Of a stretch of 64,000 nt of DNA, positions 12,271-23,252 are shown piece after piece; the first letter of the stretch is position 1; the number at the start of each line of letters is the position of its first letter. The position numbers were made by a program, and so were the translations under genes. The notes under the pieces were generated by a model. It was given only the letters and a program-made list of their open reading frames with translations. It was not told the origin of the DNA and ran no database searches. This stretch comes from Anaspis maculata (taxonomy: Eukaryota; Arthropoda; Insecta; Coleoptera; Scraptiidae): assembly GCA_949128115.1 (NCBI GenBank), contig OX421965.1, positions 54,554,012 to 54,618,011 of the forward strand, read 5' to 3'.

Positions 12271-12805
12271 TGTTACGATATTTCGCGTACGGGTTCGAAT
12301 ATAATTGAGACGATCGATTTGAAACACACACTGTTTATTGCTGCGTACTACTACAAAAACTACACGCCAACAATTATCTACTTGGAATTATATCGCAGAT
12401 ACTTCGCTTGTTTCGCTTGCGTTACCACTTCGCAATCTTCGCATTCCAACTCAATACTGGCGCGAGCTGCCGGCTGATGCCTTATATAAGGCCTCCGAAC
12501 AGCGTTTCCGAGCTTTCTGTCTACTTCCAGCAAATTCCATAGTGCCTGGCATATGCGGTTTCTAGACCATTCCTGAATAATCACACACATCTTCCGCGTG
12601 CTTTCCATGTGTTCTGGAATCTGCACCTCCGCCAAAGTGGACTGATGTGCCTTGATCGAACGTTGAAGTCTCCATTCAGTTTCACATACACGAACGCTCT
12701 GGAATGCACCAGATCGCTCTAGACTTCTACACTGCGATCTAATGGATGGAAGGATCCAGAAAGATCAAGTGTTTACCAATATAAACGGGATCGCCGCTCG
12801 TAACA
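12271..12805 (-). mobile_element. Solo LTR of an LTR retrotransposon
   Basis: The 535-base unit starts TGTTACG and ends CGTAACA on both strands (inverted termini with TG...CA). It is flanked on both sides by ATAT, a possible four-base target duplication in an AT-rich site. Read on the minus strand it has a TATA box (TTATATAAGG, about 12480-12490) followed by a poly(A) signal AATAAA (12334-12339). That promoter-then-polyadenylation order is expected of an LTR and sets the orientation. No internal coding region or second LTR is nearby, so it is a recombination remnant. Ty3/Gypsy is likely but not proven. Confidence 0.75.
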
Positions 12806-13183
12806 ATATATTTGGTACACATAATGTAGTTTTGAGTGTTTTGATCCTGAATAAAGTCTGAGCAATTCGTAGAGAAGTCTAAAGTAGAAAGGAAGATTTC
12901 AAAGAACAATGAGTGCATTATTTAAATTTTTCACAATCACGAAACTATGGGCCTTATGAATAAAGATTAAGCAATTGCTTTTGCTTGATTTTTGTTCCTA
13001 GAAAATTCTCAAAAAGCTCAGAAACTTCAAGAAACTCATTAATTTAGGTTTCACTGAGCATTCAAGTAACTGATTGAAATAATAACATTGGTTCAAAGTC
13101 TCATTTCCTAATGTTTCTCGGTTTTTTGCGGGTAGATTTTAAGCAAAAGCAATTGCTAATTCTTTAGGCCCAATAATAATAAG

Positions 13184-15597
13184 GCCCAATGAGCCATTCC
13201 ACGCCAAAACGATCACTTTTTGCAGCCATGTTGTCGGATCATGACGAATTTTTGATATATTGTAGAGAATTGAAAATAAATCGACCCGTGTTCGGCCGTT
13301 TTTTTTTATTTTGGAAATTTTTGTATTTACGATTTTTTCAAAATTTTCATTTATGGCATGCATCCTCTTACAAAAAAATCCATAGCTTTGAAGTCCACAT
13401 TCCGATTTTGACAATTCTTGTTTTGGTTCAATGTGAAAAGACAGACAATTTTGGACATTGTAAATGTCATTTGATAGATAGTGGAAAAAAGTATGAAAAA
13501 TCACATCTTTTTCTAAAAAACTGCATACCGAAAATCGGCATCTCTCAATTTTTTTCGAAAAATTATATATTATTCTCTGAAGCTTTCTGAATCGACCTCC
13601 GATAGTGCCCAGATTGGACAAGGCCGAAAACCCCACAAAAGAATTTTTCAAGTCGGCCGCGCACGCCGAGACAGCCACGCAGACCTGGCGGTCGCGGCGC
13701 ACAACCCGCCTGTGTACCAATTGTACCTGCGGGTTACACAGCTTACACTCCAATTTTGCATTTTCAACCCAAATGAGTTCAAAGTTTAAGGGCTGAGACC
13801 TGAGCGTTAGTGCCATAAGAGCGATTCTTGTCTGATTCACGTATCTAACATCCAGTAATTCCAGTATTACATTTGGTATTTTATATTTTTTATTGATAGG
13901 GTTTTTTTTTCCCTGCGTTGCATTGGTTATAGCAGGTACTTATTAAGTTGCGCAAATTGTAAAGCTGGGAATCTCAGCGGAGGATTTTTGGCTAGAGCTG
14001 TCAAAAGTCTAATAACTGATAATTTCGAATAACTTTAAAATAGGGCTTTAATTTTCTTGGGATTTCAAGTATATACAGTTATTTGGCGATGGCACAAATG
14101 TTTAAAATGAAAAATTGAACAGTTTGGAATCGCACACGATGAAAAATCAAAATCGAGATCAAAATATTTTAACAGTACTATGCAATTTTTCATTGTGTAT
14201 GCTTGAAATGCCAAGTAAATTGAAGCCTCATTCGAAGTTATTCGAAATTATCAGTTTTTAGACTTCTGACAGCTCTGGTCAAAAAGCCTCCGCTGGATTT
14301 CTCTAAAACTCAAAATTTGGAAAGAGCGTAAAATTCTGAACAAAACCTGCAATTTTCACGACTATAGATACAGTATTTTTTCGGGATTCAAAACCTATTT
14401 TACTTGGACTAGTTTTGAGTTGTTGAACTTTTCCTTCAGCTCAGCGATAATTTTATTGTCATTTTGTCAACGTGATCGGAATGATCGCAATCGCTATCCG
14501 GAAGATTTGTGAGACCTGAATCTTTTACATCCGATCGGTGACACCTCCAACGCTGCTTCTAAAGAAACATTCAAATTCTGAATGTCCGAACTGGAATCAA
14601 GGGATGAATCTGTATCAAAGGATGAAGTTTCCATTGAACTACTACCGCAACTACATACTTGAAAATGAGCTTCGGCTCCTTGCATCAGACAAGCAAGCTG
14701 AATCTTCAAAAGCAACTTCTCACCCTACGCTTCGACTTTGATAACTTTTCCGCATGATTTTTAACCAACATCCACTGCAAATGGATTCAACAGTTTTCAA
14801 ATTGTCAAGAGGGATACATTACAACAATGATGAATTTGCGCAACCTAATGAGTAGGTACCTGCTACAACCACTGCAACGGAGGGAAAATACCCAATGTAT
14901 GAAAAATATAAAATACCTAATGGAATACCGGATGTTGGATACATGAATCAGACAAGAATAGCCCTTATGGCACTAACGCTTATGTATCAGCCCTTAAACG
15001 TTGAAGTAATTAGGAAGATAATGCAAAATTGAAGTGTAAGCTGTGTAACCGCAGGTACAATAGGTACATAGGCGAGTTGTGCGCTGTGACTGCCAGGTCT
15101 GCGTGCTTTCTCGGCGTGCGCGGTCGACTTGAAAAATTCATTTTGTGGGGTTTTCGCCCTTGTCCAATCTGGGCAGTATAGGAGGTCGATTCAGAAAACT
15201 CCAAAGAATAATATATAATTTTTCAAAAAAAATCGAGAGATGCCGATTTTCAGTATGCAGTTTTTTAGAAAAAGATGTGATTTTTCATACTTTTTTTCAC
15301 TATCTATCAAATGACATTTACAATGTCCAAAATTGTATATCTTTTCACATTTAATCAAAACAAGAATCGTTGAAATCGGAATGTGGACTCCAAAGTTATG
15401 AATTTTTTTGTAAAAGGATGCACGCCATAAATGAAAATTTTGAAAAAATCGTAAATCCAAAAATTTCTAAAATAAAAAAAAACGGCCGAATACGGGTCGA
15501 TTTATTTTCAATTCTCCACAACATATCAAAAATTCGTCATGATCCGACAACATGGCTGCAAAAAGTGATCGTTTTGGCGTGGAATGGCTCCAATGTA
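13184..15597. repeat. 2.4-kb palindromic element with arms of about 770 bases
   Basis: The left arm (13184 to about 13970) and the right arm (about 14820 to 15597) are inverted copies: GAGCCATTCCACGCCAAAAC at 13187 matches the complement ending at 15594. Pairing continues inward to the TTGCGCAA region near 13950 and 14836. The centre holds a second inverted pair, 13968-14050 against 14225-14305, around AGAGCTGTCAAAAGTC. No transposase is visible; a foldback-type element is the best description. Confidence 0.75.
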
Positions 15598-16329
15598 TAT
15601 GCCGTTCAAGTTTTAAATTCAGTAGGATGACTTTTTGGAGAAGAAATAAAGTGACAAGCTGGAGCATTGGAAGGATAAGGCTGATGGCCGCTAATAGATT
15701 CATTCCAAAACTTTGCAGGTGCCATCAGTCGTAGCCGTAGCCCCCACTTTATATTTGCTCGAAAAAGTCATTCTACTGAAAATAACAAGTACACGGGATA
15801 TATCGTTTGAGTGTTCATCACAACAGGATCCTGACCTGTAGGCCGTCTTTGGTATAGGGTTCAGTCAGGCTGACAATAATTAAAATCATGAAGTTACTGT
15901 CAGGTTGACGCGATCACCAAATGAAATTGAGAAGCGTATGAAGTTCTTAGCTATCGATAATTGTAAACTGATTATGTCAATCTGATGACAATAGAATCGG
16001 TATTCTGACAATCGAATCATTATTGGATCCGTCATTCGCTATCAACCAGAGAAGATTTAGATTCTGTTGTGAAGTACCAAATTATATGGATTCAAAACCC
16101 AAATGCCTTCAAAAAACTTTTCCATCTATTGTCTAATGCAGAATTTATGATGAAAACATCGGCGGCGATAGAGTATACCTATACCTTCAAGAGCACAATA
16201 TCACATACTTTTAAAAATAGTGAGCAGGTCTTGATTCATTGCTGTTATTACCTAACACTTTTTAGGAGTTACAAAAAATAGGATGATCAATTAATTTATA
16301 TTACGCTATAAGAGTTTTTGCTTATCATA

Positions 16330-16465
16330 TATTATGAAAACAGCTGAAAAATCATAACAAGCGTAAATCATGGACAAACCCAACACCCAGACAAAACCAG
16401 GAATCGAACCTGAAACCTCCCATACCATAGGCGGCAGCCTGACCACGGGTCTGTGCCACTGGTGT
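16330..16465 (-). mobile_element. tRNA-derived SINE, copy 1 of a family
   Basis: On the minus strand an A-box-like GTGGCACAGACCCGTGGTC is followed by the B box GGTTCGATTCC (plus 16400-16410). Downstream come TCTGGGTGTTGGG and then TTTTTCAGCTGTTTTC. The copy at 40640-40762 shares both the B box and the downstream TCTGGGTGTTG and TTTTTCAGCT, so this is a genuine family rather than a lone tRNA relic. Confidence 0.65.
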
Positions 16466-16547
16466 CATGCCTTTACGGCGATGGAGTAGGTACCTACCGT
16501 CAGAAGCACAATAACACATAGTAATACATCAAAATTTTTGTCATATA

Positions 16548-16972
16548 AAGGGGGACTGTGAGTAAAATTTTGCGTCAATTTTAAAATTTATATAGCTGCG
16601 GGATCTATCTGCCAATGAAATAAAGCGGCAACATGGCGAAATCGCGAAGTCGCACTTTAATTATGTTTTTAAAAATGTCTACTGAAATTTGGTTCACTGT
16701 ACTTTGAAATTGAAGTCAAATGACTTGCGTCTACCGTTTGGTAGACTTGTTTCATTTTATAAAGGTCTAGTAATTGTTGACATGATGCCTTGGCCTGCCG
16801 ACCTGTCCTTTCCGGTGCGCAGTATGACGTCATAATCAGCCCACAAAATTTACTATAACTTCGTAACGGCTTGGAATTTTTCGATGCGATTTTGACTAAA
16901 AATCAGCTAAAGCCATCCCGCAGCTATATAAATTTCAAAATTGACACAAAATTTTACCCACAGTCCCCCTTT
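16548..16972. mobile_element. Inverted-repeat element with AAAGGGGGACTGTG ends
   Basis: The left end AAAGGGGGACTGTGAGTAAA pairs with the right end TTTTACCCACAGTCCCCCTTT. Pairing runs through AAATTTATATAGCTGCGGGAT for about 60 bases. Total length is about 425 bases with no coding potential. I could not define a target duplication. Confidence 0.6.
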
Positions 16973-17556
16973 GAAAGAAGTGACAAGGTCTTGATTCATT
17001 GTAGTTAGATATGATCTTACACTTTTTTGGAGTTGCAAAAAAAATTGATGTACCTATGTAATACAGTGCTCCTGGACTCCTGGAGTTCTGACAGTACAGG
17101 TACTAACTAGTGATGAACCAAAATATGAATGAATTACAACAATGCAAATAATTGAATAGTATATTTCGATACAAGAGCGCGTTTTCAGGCCCGAAGCCTT
17201 GTTTGCCATCATGAGGCGTAGCCTAATGCTAAAAAAAGAGGCTGAGGGCCTGACAATGCACAGCGCGCGTGTGTCGAACCACGATTCTTGTAATCGTTGC
17301 TTGAATTGAGAGAAAACTCGAAATTCTTGTAAATTTTGACACTATTTTGACAAATGTCAAGCTAGATACATAAACTGCAAAACTTGTATTTTTGATTATG
17401 TATTACTTTGCACGTTTTGTATATATGAAACGATTACGAAACATAATTTTACAAAAATGACAAATAGGGGACAGTGACACACTGCTGTCTTGTAAGTTTA
17501 TCGGTAATCGATATGGTAACGCTTTTTTTTGGTAACGAGAACGAGTGGATACAAAA

Positions 17557-17833
17557 TACCCCTGAGGCCCTATTTTCGGAACAGGGGAACAATTCCTCAG
17601 GTAATGTTGCCTAGGTGACAGCCAATCACAGACCTGGTTGCCTATAGCTACTTCACATGAGAACAGATCACAAGTGACCCGAAGATAGGGCCCCTGGGGC
17701 CGTATTTTCGGAGCCGGGGAATAGCTCCTCATGCGATGTTGCCTAGGTGACACCCAAACACAGCCCTGGTTGCCTAGCAACTTCACATGTGAACGAATCA
17801 CCTGTGCCCTGGAAAAAAAAGGGCCTCAGGTGT
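17557..17833. repeat. Tandem duplication of about 135-base units inside an inverted-repeat element
   Basis: Two units (about 17563-17694 and 17695-17830) share GTTGCCTAGGTGACA, CCTGGTTGCCTA, ACTTCACATG and the GGGCC...TATTTTCGGA opening. The outer ends CTGAGGCCCT and AGGGCCTCAG are complementary, so the tandem pair sits inside short terminal inverted repeats. Confidence 0.55.
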
Positions 17834-18077
17834 ATTTGTCAAGTGTCTTATATGAAGGTGCTCTCACTTGACCACCTGGAAATAGCTTCTGTTATTCAAT
17901 GGCTCTCATATAACTTAGATGCTGCAGTCTGGTGATGAGTGGCAAAGCAACATGAACATTGTTTTACAAAACAGAACTCTTGCTACTAGATTACTGCAAT
18001 CAATTTACAGATGGTGCGCTCGCACTTGCCTGTACCGCTTCTCTTGAACTTAATTCTCTAAACTTTTACAATTTGGA

Positions 18078-18490
18078 TGCGGTAAATATAGCCTTTGGGT
18101 TTTAATTACTATCACAACTGGCTCTAAATGGTGAGGAATAAGCAATCAGGTAATGATTGAACAATGCGATTCACAAAGACTGACACATAATTTATACCTA
18201 TGACATTGAAACGTGATTGAAATTCACACATCAAAGTATGAGCGGGGAGTCATCTCTCTCAAGATGACTACACGACTTGAAATTAGCGAGAAATAGGAAT
18301 CGCTCAACTACGTATCTTTCAATACAACAAAAATTCGGCTTCACTACCGGAACTGTGATAATAAAATCTAAACGTGAATGTTGACGGTACAGTTGTGCAT
18401 GTACTGAATTTTTGTGAGGGGTCTTACGAATAAAGAAATTTACTAGGAAGCAATAAAGTTTCTAGGTTTTTGAATGAAAAAAAATCCCAG
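18078..18490 (+). repeat. Interspersed repeat, copy 1 (partner at 54492-54920)
   Basis: The block matches 54492-54920 in the same orientation through GATTCACAAA, TCACACATCAAAGT, CAATACAACAAAAA, TTCGGCTTCAC and GAATGTTGAC. It has no open frame and no clear terminal repeats. Class unknown. Confidence 0.6.
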
Positions 18491-18960
18491 AACTATTAAG
18501 TTTCTATGTTAGCTACATCCCCGTCTAGGTTATCATTTTCGAATATTCCAGGCTCCCTAATATTCTAGTCGAGATTCGAGTAGTTGTAGTTATATCGTTG
18601 CTAAGGGCTAAGTGCTGTATAATCGCAGCGATACACTACAGGAACGATAAAAACTGGCATTTGAGTATGAAAGCAATAAGTCACTTTGGTCAATTTTTTT
18701 TGTTAAAGATCATTGCCACAGCGGTTTCGATCGAAAGTCTTTCAGCTTCACCTTCACCCATTAGAGTGTGGTGTGCCATTTAGACTCTTTCCCAAGATGG
18801 CGGCTGAAAAATGGAGAAAACGTTGATTACGGTCGTAATTCTGCAAACGATGAGTCGTTTCCGCACAATTTGGACGTAAGAATCCGACAAGTACCATGTG
18901 ACCTATATCATATTCAGTTCTAGTCTAGTTCACTTTTAGACCTATATTTTAGGCACTATA

Positions 18961-19162
18961 CGCTCAATCAGTGTGACGTTGACGTAGGTTGGCATAGGTC
19001 GAGGCGCTGTTGCCATGGCAATACATGACAACAAACAGGGATATAATAGACTGTTGGAGCGGGGTACGAGGTGAAAGGGGAAGCCACTCGTCGCTGTTGT
19101 CATGCATTGCTATGGCAACGCTTTGACCTGGGCTACCTTTCCACGTCATCGCTAATTGAGCG
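18961..19162. mobile_element. 202-base TA-flanked MITE, CGCTCAAT ends
   Basis: The left end CGCTCAATCAGTGTGACGT pairs with the right end ACGTCATCGCTAATTGAGCG. The arms pair over about 75 bases, including GTTGCCATGGCAATACATGA against TCATGCATTGCTATGGCAAC. TA lies directly outside both ends. Confidence 0.7.
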
Positions 19163-19325
19163 TATTCCCAAAATTTTCAAATTCATAGCCATAAGTTTCC
19201 ATAGTCCAAAAGTTTCTAAATAGGCGGGCTATGCGTGCCCGTCCAAAAAATCATCTTCGAATATTTTAGGACGCAAAAATACTTTGTTACATACTTTCAT
19301 ACCATTAAGTCTTCAAGAACCAAGT

Positions 19326-19755
19326 ATACAGGGTGTTTGCGGACTTGGGGTGGAAAATTGAACCACTTTGAAATTGAATCACTTCAAAAGTATTAGAAGA
19401 ATGTTGAAAAAAAATTTAGGCCTTTTATTTATTTTTGAAAATATGGAGGGTCGAAAGTTGATCCTTCGACCCCTTCTATTCTCTTTATTTTGAAAGATAT
19501 CAGTGAACTCTTTTCAATAGGCAAAAAAACAATGTTTTTGAACCTTTGAATGTGTTTCGTAATTATATTTACTATACAGGGTAAATAAAAATCCAGTTTT
19601 CTTCAAAAATGTATGCAGAAAATTTCATATGGGAACTATTTATTTGTGTTATTTGTCGCTCCACATCAGTTTTATAACCTCTAGAATTTTTCACGAGCAT
19701 TTTCGAGAAAAAAATAGATTTTTAGGATCTATGACTCACCCTGTACACTAAACAA
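19326..19755. repeat. Fragments of CAGGGTG-type inverted-repeat elements
   Basis: TACAGGGTG occurs at 19328, a related TACAGGGTAA at 19574, and CACCCTGTA at about 19742. The first 200 bases resemble 58015-58200 (TATGGAGGG, GTTGATC, CCTTCTATT). Ends beyond eight bases do not pair well, so boundaries are uncertain. Confidence 0.4.
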
Positions 19756-20150
19756 AATTACAAATCACGTTCAGAGGTTCAGAAAATTTGCTTGTTGGTC
19801 TAATGAGAAGAGTTAACTAATTCTTTGAAAATAACTAAAATAAAAGGGCTCGACGGACTACTTTTTCACCCTTCATAACTGACCGATTGGACACATTTGG
19901 GGGCTGAGCTGACAGCTTGTTCGCTCTGAGCCACCATCTCCAGTCGGTTAGGGTTAGCATTAAAAAAAAATACCTACTTGTATGTATGAATGATGAGTTC
20001 CTAAACTACATGATCCCAAGCACACAACCTTCTAGGTGTTACCCTTGAAATAAAAATCGACCTGTCTTGGCGTTTTCCCCTATTATATTTTTTTCATTCA
20101 AGCAAATGGATGTTTTTCATCCATCTTCTTCGTTCAAACACCTGTAGATC

Positions 20151-20740
20151 AATGGGGAACTTTATTGGCAAACGCCGCCTGAACTAATGGCGCCCGTGTT
20201 CCATGCACCCGAACTATCATTAGTGTCATTTTAAGCGTATCTACATAACCTCAACTTTGTTATTGTCGTTTCATTTTTATTTGTCAGCACTCGATCAGCA
20301 TTTAATCAGCGGTTGTCAGTGAAAAAAAAAGGAGAAAAGTAGATAGAAAAGCCGACAATCGAAAAATCGCGTTAAAAAAAATGGTATGACGTGTGTTATG
20401 TACCTAAGTATTATTAACGGACAAAAAAAGTAGGACAGAGACTGACACGGAGTGTACTGATTTCGCCCTGGTGTCATTGTGACACAAGGCCAGATTTGGT
20501 ACACTCCGTGACAGGCTTTGTCTTCCTTTTTTTTGTCCGTATGGTACCAGGCTGCACCTTCACACTTTTTTTTTTCTCTTAGTGTGGGTCCTCTTAGCCC
20601 CGACTCTTCTTTGAGCATCAGCATACTTTCCACTTTCCATACATTTCTTTGAGGTTATGTACGATAACTGTCTAGAGTGTCAATATGGGTGCATGGAACA
20701 CGTCGCCCTCTACAATCCCTTTTGCCTATAGTTCCCCATT
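20151..20740. mobile_element. Inverted-repeat element with a nested 122-base hairpin
   Basis: The outer arms pair AATGGGGAAC with GTTCCCCATT, GTTCCATGCACCC with GGGTGCATGGAAC, and CATAACCTCAA with TTGAGGTTATG. Inside, at 20418-20539, CGGACAAAAAAAG and GACACGGAGTGTAC pair with GTACACTCCGTG and TTTTTTTGTCCG, making a second nearly full-length hairpin. Confidence 0.6.
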
Positions 20741-21648
20741 ACACTACACGCTATGATTTAAATAGATAGCTATTCCACGCCGCGACCGACGGCGATCAGA
20801 TTATTATAAAAAAAATCCTCAAGAGATCTGGAAAGTCTGGAAATCAATTACGTAGGTAGCTACCCTAGTCAATCTATGCTTGAGAACAATTCATCCAACT
20901 TTTGAAAAATTAAAATAATTCAAAAACCAACAAAGGCCCCACAGGGCCTACCGGGAACTGCCTGACTGAGTTGCTCGCCATAATCTCAGGAACAATTTGG
21001 CACCAACCACTATAATACTCTAGATTCAAGTCAAATTGCACACGGGATACCATAAACAAACCCATTAATAATAGGTAGGTGCGTAAAATGTTTGGCCATA
21101 ATGAGAAATAGTATTTATAGAAATACCTAGAGGATTTTGAAGAGTTGATTTTGAGCGAAAGCACTTATTAACTCTAATGTTTTATCACAGAATAGCTTTT
21201 ATAAAGTTTTACGAAAAACAACAACAAAAACATCGAGTTTTGTGAAATGCAGGAGTTTATCTTGGCGAAAAACGAACTGCTTTCCAGAAAATTGAAGATT
21301 CAAAGTATCTCAAGTATTTCCGAAATTCTCGAAAATATTGTGCCGACGAAAATATTTTGGCATCCTGACATTGTCCCGGCTCGCAAAAGTAATCGACCAG
21401 ACGCGTTTTATGGGCGCTGGACTCGGATGATTTATTCGGAATTTTACTATTATCGAATCCGAACAAGCGACAAGCGATCGTTAAATTCACTAAATCGTTC
21501 CGACAATGTAATGGGATGGGCAATCCGATTGATGTTTGACGAACACAAACTCCAAGTATATACCTCGGGAGGTATTACATGGTGTCCCAGAAATACCTAG
21601 TCAAACGCCTATGGAAGGTAGCCCAGAAGAAACTGAGAGACCTCTATA

Positions 21649-22298
21649 CAGGGTGTTAATTTTCAAACTTCCCACCCCAGATTTCTCGTCGCCGAAATTT
21701 TTCAAAGGAAAACGCCGAAACAAGTCGATAATAATTTCGAGGAGGATCTAGGATACGTTGATAATGAAAGCCTCATTCTGTCAAACATATTTTAAATTCT
21801 TTCAAGTCCTCTTCTCCCAAACCCTGCTCAAAATGCTCACGTTAATAATTAGAGGAAGATTTTTCCCCTATCAACTCCTGATTCTTAAGAAATAGATTTT
21901 CCAGCAAAAACAGGTCGATTTTTATTTCGAAGGGAACATCTAAGAAACGTGTTACCAAATTTTTATCTCCAACCTCTTCCCCCCCCCATTCTATCCTACT
22001 TTGAATTTCAAATTGCATTACCTACTTTGTGATACATCAAATTGAAGGTGAACTATCTTTAAAATCCACTATCTGTGAAAAAAATATTTCAAATATCTGC
22101 AACCACCCCCTAACCCTGGTCAAAAATTCTTTCAATTTTCTTGTTTGAGGGGCTGAAGATGAAAATTTGGCGATACGTGTCTTAGACTTAGATGTTCCCC
22201 TCGAAATAAAAATCGACCTGTTTCGGCTTTCGGCGTTCTCCTAGAAAAAATTTTGGCGGCAAGAAATCTGCGGGAAGAAGCTTGAAAATGAACACCTC
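21649..22298. mobile_element. TA-flanked element with CAGGGTGTTAATTTTCAA ends
   Basis: The left end CAGGGTGTTAATTTTCAA pairs with the right end TTGAAAATGAACACCTC, with TA on both sides. Pairing continues through GCCGAAATTTTTC and AACGCCGAAA. The interior ACCTACTTTGTGATACATC also appears near 4587-4609 (similar) and, inverted, near 48222-48249, so this family has several partial copies here. Confidence 0.55.
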
Positions 22299-22522
22299 TA
22301 TAACTTTGCGAAATAACAGTGTTATATAGCAAATGTGGACTCGACTTAGGACAAGACATGGAACAAAAATTAAAGGGTGGCCACAAAAGTAGAGCATGGG
22401 GACCAAATGAAGTGGAACAAGAAGACCACGTGTTGCCAAATCAGCTTGTAAAGAGCCCAGGAAGTGACCAGGTGGTCAGGTAGAAAAGCGATATGACGGC
22501 CGAGGCGGTATCGAATAATCGG

Positions 22523-22556
22523 GTTGCCCTGGATGGCTGCTTCATCCAGGGCAAAA
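22523..22556. other. Small perfect hairpin
   Basis: TTGCCCTGGATG and CATCCAGGGCAA form a 12-base stem around a short loop. It is isolated and not followed by a T run, and may be chance or an element relic. Confidence 0.4.
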
Positions 22557-23252
22557 GTTACAAACTCACAAAGGTAGTGATTTTTTTTAGGTGTCCCACT
22601 TCCAATTGACGAACAGTTTCCTTCCGTTCTACATAACTAATGATCTTCTTATTCGGAAAAACAATGATCTTGGCCCAGTACCTACCTATCATCCTCACCC
22701 GGTCCGTGTTTCTAAACATTGCACATTATTATTATGTAGGTACCTACCCGTGACATACACAAACACACATTCACACACACGCAAATAGAAAATCTGTTCA
22801 GTATCAATGCGATCTAATTCTCGGCAGTGCAAAACAGCACGACTCTCTGTTGCAAGACCCCCTTTGCTGTGTGGGGGCCTATTAATATCGCAAAAAATCT
22901 ATTTCTGCGCTGTGAAAACCGAGGAAATGCACGATAACCTCTTCGAATTATGAAACTGTGAACTTTAATGGGGTTTCGTTTTATTATTTCTTAATAGTTT
23001 CTCATTTCCAGGGAAAGAGAGGGCCGCGCGCGCGGTCACATGCCAAAAGCATAAAATTTAACGGCCAATTATGGACCGCGCGATATTTCTGATTGCAGGA
23101 GGATAATGAAAAGACAACTCCCGGAGTTCCGCCCGTGACATATTGCCGATTGCCGAAGTCATAATCCAATAACTAGGTACTTAGTTATTAAATAAGAATT
23201 TCTGCTTCGCATTTGAATTTGTAATAAATTATTGTAATATGTAATTATGTAT

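Noticed and set aside
12378..12635. 85-codon minus-strand frame
   Set aside because: It lies wholly inside the solo LTR between its TATA box and terminus and has no protein similarity that I recognise.
13139..13840. 233-codon minus-strand frame as a gene
   Set aside because: It coincides with one arm of a palindromic element and has no recognisable domain; kept only as a finding about the arms.
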